This document shows, piece after piece, positions 1 through 6,432 of a stretch of DNA of 64,000 bases. The stretch covers positions 56,022-120,021 of the forward strand of contig PCUW01000031.1 in NCBI GenBank assembly GCA_002787775.1, read 5' to 3'. The notes below the pieces were generated by a model. That model was not told where the DNA came from. It saw nothing but the letters and a program-made list of their open reading frames with translations, and searched no databases. This DNA comes from Bdellovibrionales bacterium CG12_big_fil_rev_8_21_14_0_65_38_15. GTDB taxonomy: Bacteria > Bdellovibrionota > Bacteriovoracia > Bacteriovoracales > Bacteriovoracaceae. Position 1 is the stretch's first letter, and every line of letters starts with the position of its first letter. The position numbers and the translations under genes were made by a program.

Positions 1-58
1 TATCCCTGAGTTTTGGTGTGATAAACCTGAGCAGATTTTAAAATGTTTGGAGCTATAG
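1..58 (+). CDS. C-terminal end of an upstream gene (partial)
   Basis: An open frame enters at the left edge and ends at TAG 56-58. The readable tail is IPEFWCDKPEQILKCLEL. The stop lies one base before the ffh ATG, and the ffh Shine-Dalgarno GGAG (49-52) sits inside this tail, so the two genes are probably co-transcribed and coupled. Too little is visible to name a family. Confidence 0.45.
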   Translation, partial: IPEFWCDKPEQILKCLEL

Positions 59-1510
59 ATGTTTGATAATTTATCTGAGAAATTTTCTGATGCCTTTAAA
101 ACCCTTCAAGGTAAAAGCCGCCTAAGCGAAGACAATATTGAAGAAGCCATGGGCATGGTTAGAAAAGCTTTGTTAGAAGCCGATGTTAATTTTAAAGTAG
201 TGAAGTCATTTACTGCTGCGGTTAAAGAAAAAGCTCTTGGTGAAAAAGTACTCTCTGGAGTTAATCCTTCTGAGCAATTTATTAAAATCGTGCAAGATGA
301 ACTTGGCGCCGTCATGGGTGTTGAGTCTGAAGAAGTTGATTGGGAAAAACCGGGACTTAAAGTTGTTTTAGTTGTTGGTCTAAACGGACAAGGTAAAACA
401 ACTTTTTCAGGTAAGCTTTCAAACTTTCTTCGCACCAAAAAGAAAAAAGAATCTCTCCTAGTTCCGGCCGATACATTTCGTCCAGCTGCTAAAGATCAAC
501 TGATAACTCTAGCAAAGCAAATTGATGTTGATTGGTTTGATTCCGATCTTTCTATGCATCCGAAAGACATTGCACTTGCAGCGATTGCCGAAGCTAAAAA
601 ATTACATAAGGACGTATTAATTATCGATACGGCCGGTCGTCTTCACGTCGACGAAGCGCTGATGCTTCAAATTAAGGAAGTTAAAGAAGCCATTAAAGGT
701 GAAAACCCTGAAGTACTTCTCGTCGCTGACGCCATGACCGGACAAGAAGCCGTTAACGTCGCTAAAAGTTTTCATGAAACCATTGGGCTAACTGGTGTTG
801 TTCTTTCAAAAATGGACTCTGATGCAAGAGGTGGTGCCGCGCTTTCTATCCGTCACGTAACAGGCGTTCCAATCCGCTTTATATCAATGGGCGAGAAGAT
901 GAAGGATTTGGAGTTATTCCATCCTGATCGTCTAGCAAGCCGTATTCTCGATATGGGTGACGTCGTTTCATTAGTTGAGAAGGCGCAGGAAAATATAGAC
1001 GAAAAAGAAGCTGAAAAAATGATGAAGAACCTTGAAAAAGGTAAATTCACCGTCGACGATTTTATGAAGCAAATGGATATGATTGGAAAACTTGGCAGTA
1101 TGTCTGGCATTTTAAAAATGATTCCAGGTATGGGTGGAATGCTTAGACAAGTCGGAGATCTCTCTCCAGCCGAAGATGAAATGAAGCGTATGCGGGTGAT
1201 TATCAACTCAATGACGAAGCAAGAACGTGATGATTACAAACTCGTAAAAGAATCTCGTATCAAAAGAATTGCTGCTGGTTCAGGTAACACCGAAAATGCA
1301 GTTAAAGATTTCATCGCTAAGTTTCGCCAGATGGAAAAAATGATGGGCGGGATGATGCAGATGATGAAAGGTGGCGGGATGCCAGGAATGCCTGGGATGC
1401 CAGGAATGCCTGGAGGCGGTGCGCCAGGCTTTCGTCAACAGCCAGGAATGGGCAAAAAGCCGAAAAAAGGTAAAGGAAAGGGCCCTTGGGGCGGCGGTTT
1501 CTTTAAATAG
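59..1510 (+). CDS. ffh: Signal recognition particle GTPase Ffh (SRP54)
   Basis: This is the protein subunit of the signal recognition particle; with 4.5S RNA it delivers nascent membrane proteins to FtsY. It has 483 aa, the usual length. The N domain is residues 1-95. The G domain has P-loop GLNGQGKTT (107-115), DTFRPAA (138-144), DTAGRL (190-195) and SKMD (250-253). The M domain is about 305-430 and rich in Met, followed by a Gly-Met-Pro repeat tail and a basic C-terminus. The P-loop Asn and the DTFR motif look slightly FtsY-like, but the Met-rich M domain settles the identity. The start is supported by GGAG six bases upstream. It is followed by rpsP and khpA in the same direction. Confidence 0.97.
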   Translation: MFDNLSEKFSDAFKTLQGKSRLSEDNIEEAMGMVRKALLEADVNFKVVKSFTAAVKEKALGEKVLSGVNPSEQFIKIVQDELGAVMGVESEEVDWEKPGLKVVLVVGLNGQGKTTFSGKLSNFLRTKKKKESLLVPADTFRPAAKDQLITLAKQIDVDWFDSDLSMHPKDIALAAIAEAKKLHKDVLIIDTAGRLHVDEALMLQIKEVKEAIKGENPEVLLVADAMTGQEAVNVAKSFHETIGLTGVVLSKMDSDARGGAALSIRHVTGVPIRFISMGEKMKDLELFHPDRLASRILDMGDVVSLVEKAQENIDEKEAEKMMKNLEKGKFTVDDFMKQMDMIGKLGSMSGILKMIPGMGGMLRQVGDLSPAEDEMKRMRVIINSMTKQERDDYKLVKESRIKRIAAGSGNTENAVKDFIAKFRQMEKMMGGMMQMMKGGGMPGMPGMPGMPGGGAPGFRQQPGMGKKPKKGKGKGPWGGGFFK

Positions 1511-1599
1511 CCTTTTCAAATTGACTGATTGTGGCGCATAGATTAGATTCCCGAAGCTGTTGTTAATATGTTGAAAATCCGATTTAGGAGTTAAGTTTC

Positions 1600-1851
1600 A
1601 TGGTAACTATTCGTTTAGCCCGCGGTGGCCGTACACATCAACCTCTTTATACTATCGTCGCTACTGATTCACGTAGTGCACGTAATGGTCGCTTTCTTGA
1701 GCGCATGGGTAACTACGATCCATCACAAGAAGAAGGTAAAACTCTAACTAACGTAAATGCTGACTCGATTGCTGCTTGGGTAAAAAAAGGCGCAACTATG
1801 TCAGATACAGTTAAGACACTTCTTAAGCGCAATAAAATCGCTCTTAAATAA
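1600..1851 (+). CDS. rpsP: 30S ribosomal protein S16
   Basis: This small-subunit ribosomal protein has 83 aa, as is typical. It opens with the family signature MVTIRLARGG and contains YTIVATDSRSARNGRF and ERMGNYDP. AGGAG lies about 10 bases before the ATG. It sits 90 bases after ffh; a weak promoter-like pair (TTGACT 1521-1526, TAGATT 1544-1549) is visible between them. The downstream neighbour is the KH protein KhpA. This is the ffh-rpsP-khpA order known from many bacteria, but rimM and trmD do not follow. Confidence 0.97.
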   Translation: MVTIRLARGGRTHQPLYTIVATDSRSARNGRFLERMGNYDPSQEEGKTLTNVNADSIAAWVKKGATMSDTVKTLLKRNKIALK

Positions 1852-1899
1852 GATCACACTCCTGTATTCGTTGTTTTTGTTAAAATTTAGGAGTTAGAT

Positions 1900-2139
1900 A
1901 TGAGTGAATTAAAAGATTTAATTACATACGTAAGTAAGGCTCTTGTTGATATGCCAGAAAACGTTGAAGTTAACGAAATCGTTGGTGAGCAAACCACTGT
2001 TATCGAGCTTAAGGTTGATAAGACTGATCTTGGTAAAGTTATTGGTAAGCAAGGCCGTACGGCTCGTGCCCTTAGAACGATTCTTAATGCAGCTTCTACA
2101 AAACTAAAGAAGCGCTCAGTACTCGAGATCATTGAGTAG
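1900..2139 (+). CDS. khpA: KH-domain RNA-binding protein KhpA
   Basis: This is a single type II KH domain of 79 aa, the full length for the KhpA/YlqC family. The RNA-contacting GKQG loop is at residues 49-52 within [15 protein letters not shown]. In other bacteria KhpA pairs with KhpB/Jag and affects cell shape and RNA regulation; the partner is not in this window. GGAG lies a few bases before the ATG. It is the last gene of the ffh-rpsP-khpA group and is followed by a strong terminator at 2185-2209. Confidence 0.9.
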   Translation: MSELKDLITYVSKALVDMPENVEVNEIVGEQTTVIELKVDKTDLGKVIGKQGRTARALRTILNAASTKLKKRSVLEIIE

Positions 2140-2184
2140 CATTAAAAGTAAAAAGCGTTCTATACTATAAAAAACTTTTTGAGG

Positions 2185-2209
2185 GCCCTCCGTTTGGAGG
2201 GCTTTTTTT
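2185..2209 (+). terminator. Rho-independent terminator after khpA
   Basis: A perfect 7-bp stem, GCCCTCC (2185-2191) with GGAGGGC (2196-2202), has a GTTT loop and seven T residues at 2203-2209. The ATG of the next gene begins at 2210, so the 3' arm of the stem also supplies its only Shine-Dalgarno-like sequence. Confidence 0.93.
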
Positions 2210-3715
2210 ATGATTCAGTCTTGGCAAGAATTTAAAACGCTACACGATCAATTTGCTCTAGGGCATCTTGATACAGAAACGCCTTGTCCGCTTACTCAAA
2301 ACTTAAGTCATGAAGCTAATAACGATCCCGCTAAAGCTTGGCAGAGTATCTTTAGTGTTGATTTTCAGATGCTTGAAAAACTTAATGAATATTCAGTCAA
2401 GATAGAGACTCTTTCTAAAGATGTTAAAGCGACGCTTGATCAAGGTGGGCGCATTTTTTTGGCCGGCTGTGGTGCTACTGGAAGATTGTCGTTGTCACTT
2501 GAAGCGATCTGGCGATTTTTAAATAAGAATGACCAGGTCATCAGCTTTATGGCCGGTGGGGACTCAGCTCTTATTCGTGCCATTGAGCGTTTTGAAGACT
2601 ATCCAGATCTTGGAGCTAGGCAATTAAAAGAGCTAGGCTTTACTAATAAAGACTTATTGATTGCAAGTTCTGAAGGCGGCGAAACACCTTTTGTGATAGG
2701 GGCTGCCATAGAAGCGGCCAATATAGGCGGAAAATCCTGGTTTAATTACTGTAATCCAAATTCTCAGCTGATGCTTTTAAAGCGCTGTGAAACAATTTTA
2801 AAAGATAAGCGCATTCAAAAAATATCTTTTGTTCTTGGACCACAAGCCTTGTCGGGCAGTACGCGCATGCAAGCTTCAACGGCATTGATGCTTGTTGGTG
2901 GTTTAGCCTTATTTTTTAATGAAGACTCAAAGTCAGCTTTAAAAGAAATCACATCTAAGCTTGCAAATGATTTGAAACAATTAAATCTTAATGAGTGGGC
3001 AAGTCTTTCTAAAAAAGAAGCTGCTCTGATTGATGCTAATCAATGTGTTTCTTATATTACTCCTGATGATTTTGGTATTTGTGTTCTGACAGATACAACG
3101 GAGCGAGGCCCGACATTTTCCATGACACCTTTTGAGCATGTGGATGAGCCACTAGATAAGCCTGCTCTTAATTATATGGCGGTGGAGAGTGCTACAGATA
3201 CTAGTGATGCCTTTTTTAAAATTCTAGGACACAAACCTAGAACTCTTGATTGGCCTGAGCTTGATGGTCGTGCCAATGATGCAAGACTTAACGGTTTTGA
3301 ATTAACAAAAGCTCGAATCAGCTCTAGAAAGATCAAATCAATTCTTGCTGTATTAACTTGTGCGGATGATGGCTTTAGTCTTGAAATTGACGGTGAGATC
3401 GCTAATGCTACTAGCACTGATGATCACTTACTTTATAAGCATCTTTTATTAAAGATGATCCTTAATACTCATTCAACAGTACTCATGGGCAGGCTAGGGC
3501 GCTACGAAGATAACGTCATGACATGGGTCAGACCGTCTAATCTCAAACTCATTGATAGAACATTACGATATAGTGCCTATCTATTAAGTAGAAGAAATAT
3601 AAAAGTTGACCAAAATGCTTTGGGCGAGAAACTCTTTCTAATGCTGCCTAAAGCTCAATTAGATGAACCAATCGTGATGAGATTAGTTCAATCTTTCAGC
3701 TCAGATGTTAGATAA
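2210..3715 (+). CDS. MurQ/GckR-family SIS-domain protein
   Basis: This is a sugar-phosphate-binding SIS protein of 501 aa. The first half matches N-acetylmuramic acid 6-phosphate etherases: GCGATGRL (86-93), MAGGDSAL (114-121) and an acidic ERFEDYPDLG segment resembling the MurQ active-site region. SSEGGETP (153-160) and GPQALSGSTRMQ (210-221) also fit. MurQ itself is about 300 aa, so the extra 250 residues resemble the two-SIS layout of the glucokinase-regulator (GckR) branch. Likely roles are muropeptide sugar recycling or sugar-phosphate sensing; the substrate cannot be settled from sequence. The ATG directly abuts the upstream terminator. No obvious terminator follows. Confidence 0.75.
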   Translation: MIQSWQEFKTLHDQFALGHLDTETPCPLTQNLSHEANNDPAKAWQSIFSVDFQMLEKLNEYSVKIETLSKDVKATLDQGGRIFLAGCGATGRLSLSLEAIWRFLNKNDQVISFMAGGDSALIRAIERFEDYPDLGARQLKELGFTNKDLLIASSEGGETPFVIGAAIEAANIGGKSWFNYCNPNSQLMLLKRCETILKDKRIQKISFVLGPQALSGSTRMQASTALMLVGGLALFFNEDSKSALKEITSKLANDLKQLNLNEWASLSKKEAALIDANQCVSYITPDDFGICVLTDTTERGPTFSMTPFEHVDEPLDKPALNYMAVESATDTSDAFFKILGHKPRTLDWPELDGRANDARLNGFELTKARISSRKIKSILAVLTCADDGFSLEIDGEIANATSTDDHLLYKHLLLKMILNTHSTVLMGRLGRYEDNVMTWVRPSNLKLIDRTLRYSAYLLSRRNIKVDQNALGEKLFLMLPKAQLDEPIVMRLVQSFSSDVR

Positions 3716-3793
3716 TATTATATGACCATTTGAGTAGAGCGTCCTAGAGTTTCCTATCAAGAAATTGTTTATTTCCAAGGAAGAGGAGACTAG

Positions 3794-5056
3794 ATGAAAT
3801 ATTTAAGCCTATTAGGCCTATTGTTATGCCTTGAAGCCCAAGCTGTTCAAACGATCAATCTTTCACAGGTTGATGTTCGTAAAGCCCACGACGAAGAAGT
3901 TGTTCGCGAAACTAAAGGTGAAGCTCCACGCTTTGCTATTCCAAATGACGTTACTGTTGCACCAGCTGCTGAAAAAGCAACTTGGGAAAAAGTTGGCGAC
4001 ACTATGGTTTGGAAAAGAAGAATCGTTTCTAAGAACTCTGTTTCTTTAAATTTTGGTTTTGAAACTTTTAATTTACCAGAAGGCGCGAAGCTAGAAATTT
4101 ACGCAAGTGATTTTTCTTCTCATATGCGTCCATTCACTTCAGCTGATAACAACAAAGCACAGCAGCTTTGGACACCAGTTATTATGTCTGACGACGTGAT
4201 GATCGAAGTTTCTGTTCCTGCTAATAAAATGGATCAGTTTGCTCTTGAACTTACTAAAATCAACCAAGGTTTCCGTACATTCACTCAAACAACTGAAAAG
4301 TCTGGTTCATGTAACGTAGACGTTGTTTGTTCTGAAGGTAATGACTGGCAAGATGAGATCAACTCTGTTGCAGTTATTTCAACAGGTGGATCAACTTTCT
4401 GTACTGGTTTCATGGTTAACAATACTTCAAACGACAAGACTCCATATTTCATGACTGCGAATCACTGTCGTGTTGGTAATTCTCGTGCAGCAGCTTCACT
4501 TGTGACTTACTGGAACTACCAAGCATCTACTTGTGGCGGTTCACGTAACGGTCGTCTTGCTGAATTCAACACTGGTGCAGAGTTTTTAGCTGCTAACGCT
4601 GCTTCTGACTTCACTATTGTTAAGCTTAACCAAGCTCCAAACCCAGAATGGGGTGTAACTTATGCTGGTTGGGATCGTTCAGGTGAAAACGCTCAAATGG
4701 CCGTTGCGATTCACCATCCTGCAACTGACGAAAAAGCTATCAGCTTTGAAAATGATCCAACAACTGCAACTCTTTACTTAAAAGAAGAAGAAGTTGCTAA
4801 TGCTACTCACGTACGTGTAACTGATTGGGATGTTGGAACAACTGAGCCAGGATCTTCAGGATCACCTCTATTTAACCAAGACCATAGAGTTATCGGTCAG
4901 CTTCATGGTGGATATGCTTCATGTACTAGCCAGACTTCTGACTGGTATGGCCGTATCTTCGTTTCTTGGGAAGGTGCTGGTACTTCTTCAACTCGTTTGA
5001 AAGATCACCTTGATAGCGCTGGAACAGGCGATATGTTCGTCGATACTATTCGTTAA
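3794..5056 (+). CDS. Secreted trypsin-like serine protease
   Basis: This 420-aa chymotrypsin-fold (S1) peptidase has a signal peptide (residues 1-17, cleavage near AQA). A pro-region or N-terminal domain follows to about residue 170. The catalytic triad is visible: His224 in TANHC, Asp272 in ASDFTIVKL, and Ser355 in GSSGSPLF. Several cysteines in the catalytic half (CNVDVVC, TFCTGF, ANHC, TCGG, YASC) suggest disulfides. The layout resembles lysyl endopeptidase-type secreted proteases, but specificity cannot be read. GGAG lies ahead of the ATG. It is followed by a 39-nt palindrome and a terminator. A secreted protease suits a predatory or biopolymer-degrading lifestyle; that role is inference. 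Confidence 0.9.
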   Translation: MKYLSLLGLLLCLEAQAVQTINLSQVDVRKAHDEEVVRETKGEAPRFAIPNDVTVAPAAEKATWEKVGDTMVWKRRIVSKNSVSLNFGFETFNLPEGAKLEIYASDFSSHMRPFTSADNNKAQQLWTPVIMSDDVMIEVSVPANKMDQFALELTKINQGFRTFTQTTEKSGSCNVDVVCSEGNDWQDEINSVAVISTGGSTFCTGFMVNNTSNDKTPYFMTANHCRVGNSRAAASLVTYWNYQASTCGGSRNGRLAEFNTGAEFLAANAASDFTIVKLNQAPNPEWGVTYAGWDRSGENAQMAVAIHHPATDEKAISFENDPTTATLYLKEEEVANATHVRVTDWDVGTTEPGSSGSPLFNQDHRVIGQLHGGYASCTSQTSDWYGRIFVSWEGAGTSSTRLKDHLDSAGTGDMFVDTIR

Positions 5057-5097
5057 AGACCTGCGTCTAGAGCAACGCTCTTGACGCTGAGTCTTCC

Positions 5098-5136
5098 TTG
5101 ATGACGAGTGTCGCGAAAGCGACTCACAGGCATCAA
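5098..5136. repeat. 39-nt palindromic element, copy 1
   Basis: Outer arms TTGATG (5098-5103) and CATCAA (5131-5136) enclose an inner hairpin TCGC-GAAA-GCGA with extra pairing from GAGT/ACTC. A second copy of the same overall length and the same core lies at 22532-22570. Both copies stand between a coding sequence and its terminator. Confidence 0.6.
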
Positions 5137-5142
5137 TGATTT

Positions 5143-5168
5143 AGCCCTCTTTACGAGGGCTTTTTTTT
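5143..5168 (+). terminator. Rho-independent terminator after the serine protease
   Basis: Stem AGCCCTC (5143-5149) pairs with GAGGGCT (5155-5161) around a TTTAC loop, followed by a T run to 5168 and a second T run nearby. Confidence 0.92.
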
Positions 5169-5221
5169 ACCTTTTTTCACACTCTGTATTCTTAACGAAG
5201 TCTCAGTGCTAAATCATTTTT

Positions 5222-5641
5222 ATGAGATTTTGGGTTATTATTCTATTTCTTCTTAACATGAGCGCTCAAGCCAGCGAATGCGATTTCTATCAAAAACTTG
5301 AGTCTGAATATCAATGCCACAGTAAAGGGTATCCGATTAATTTTGGTTACAAATATTGCATACAATTTATCAATAAAAAGAAGTCGTTTTCATTAGAAGG
5401 CCAGCAGTGGCTTGCCAATACTCGTGAGTGCTTAATCAATGAATTAAAAAATACAGGCTTTAATAATTGTAAAGAACTTAGAGACTTTGCTTTTGAATCC
5501 CACGGACCATGTTATGAACAAGCTGGGTTTTGCTCTTTAAGTAAAAAAGATCGAAAAGAGCTATATAAAATGATTTTACCAAATTTTTGGCGAGTGAGTC
5601 TTATCTTTGACGGGCTTAGTTTACTTCGTTCTTGTGACTAA
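5222..5641 (+). CDS. Small secreted stanniocalcin-like cysteine-rich protein
   Basis: This is a 139-aa protein with a signal peptide (1-18, cleavage near AQA). The mature part has eight cysteines at 20, 32, 46, 70, 83, 97, 104 and 138. From C46 on, the pattern follows the core of animal stanniocalcin as I recall it. Spacings are 24, 13, 14, 7 and 34, against 24, 16, 14, 7 and 35 in human STC1. Shared residues include CY, CS-x-x-K, LPN-x-F and SLL-x-CD at the end. Stanniocalcin is a disulfide-rich secreted glycoprotein of animals with homologues in some protists; its role in a bacterium is unknown. No good Shine-Dalgarno is visible. Its stop overlaps the convergent tatA stop. The homology call rests on memory of the family and needs a profile search. 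Confidence 0.6.
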   Translation: MRFWVIILFLLNMSAQASECDFYQKLESEYQCHSKGYPINFGYKYCIQFINKKKSFSLEGQQWLANTRECLINELKNTGFNNCKELRDFAFESHGPCYEQAGFCSLSKKDRKELYKMILPNFWRVSLIFDGLSLLRSCD

Positions 5642-5823
5642 GAGTTATCTTCTGGTGGATCAACTTTCTTATCTTTATCATTGCCGTCGTCTTTCATACC
5701 TTGCTTGAAATTTGTAATTGCTTTACCCATTGATCTTCCAAGCTCAGGCAGTTTTCGTCCTCCAAACATCAGAACGATGATGGCCAAAACAATTAATGCT
5801 TCTGTTGTACCAAGTCCAAACAT
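5638..5823 (-). CDS. tatA: Sec-independent translocase subunit TatA
   Basis: This is a pore-forming subunit of the twin-arginine translocase, which exports folded proteins. It has 61 aa, with one N-terminal membrane helix (about 3-20), the FGGRKLPELGRSMG hinge and amphipathic helix, and an acidic/basic C-terminal tail. This is the TatA/TatE size and layout. No tatB or tatC is adjacent. A possible Tat substrate, the small subunit at 55262, is present in the window. The stop overlaps the convergent stanniocalcin-like gene by 4 bases, and queF lies 12 bases upstream on the same strand, so the two are likely co-transcribed. Confidence 0.93.
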   Translation of the reverse strand: MFGLGTTEALIVLAIIVLMFGGRKLPELGRSMGKAITNFKQGMKDDGNDKDKKVDPPEDNS

Positions 5824-5835
5824 AACGTAGTCCTT

Positions 5836-6357
5836 TTAGTAAACACGTGACAGCGGCATGCTGTACTTACCGGGTGCATAGCCTAGAAGTCTTTCTTCTC
5901 TAAGCTTGATATAAGCCTTGTCCTTAGAACTTGAGCTAGCAAAAGGGTAAATGGCAATTCCGCCCCTTGGAGTAAACTCACCCACAACTTCTAGATACAT
6001 TGGCTTAATTAATTTGGTTAAATCATCACAGATCTTTTGCACGCAGTCTTCATGGAAATCCCCATGATTTCTAAAGCTAAAGAGGTAGAGTTTTAGAGAT
6101 TTAGACTCAACCATTTTCTTGTCTGCGATATAATTGATGAAAATACGGGCAAAGTCTGGCTGTGCGGTCTTTGGGCAAAGGCTCGTGAACTCAGTACAAA
6201 CAAAGGTTGTCCAAGCCACTTTTCCAGGGTTTTTATTGTCAAAAGCTTCTAGGACTTCAGGGGCATAATGAGTGGGATAGTCAGTTTGCGCCTGTCCAAG
6301 CTTAAACTCTTTTAATTCGTTGCTACGTCCTGAAGTTGTCGATCGTTTTTTGGCCAC
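5836..6357 (-). CDS. queF: NADPH-dependent 7-cyano-7-deazaguanine reductase QueF
   Basis: It reduces preQ0 to preQ1 in queuosine tRNA-modification synthesis. It has 173 aa, the short unimodular (type I) form. The nucleophilic Cys61 lies in TSLCPKTAQPDF with Asp68, the NADPH-binding motif ESKSLK is at 84-89, and FHEDC follows at 101-105. No other queuosine gene is adjacent. A plausible sigma-70 promoter lies just upstream at 6370-6399. tatA follows closely downstream. Confidence 0.93.
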   Translation of the reverse strand: MAKKRSTTSGRSNELKEFKLGQAQTDYPTHYAPEVLEAFDNKNPGKVAWTTFVCTEFTSLCPKTAQPDFARIFINYIADKKMVESKSLKLYLFSFRNHGDFHEDCVQKICDDLTKLIKPMYLEVVGEFTPRGGIAIYPFASSSSKDKAYIKLREERLLGYAPGKYSMPLSRVY

Positions 6358-6369
6358 AGTCTTTTGCCT

Positions 6370-6399
6370 TATATATGAGATTTTGCTAGTTTAGCTCAA
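6370..6399 (-). promoter_or_regulatory. Predicted sigma-70 promoter for queF-tatA
   Basis: On the minus strand TTGAGC (6399-6394) and TATATA (6375-6370) are separated by 18 bases, a short distance upstream of the queF ATG. It is a prediction from consensus only. Confidence 0.4.
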
Positions 6400-6432
6400 T
6401 AATAACCTAATTTTGACAAGCTGGGTAGTGCA

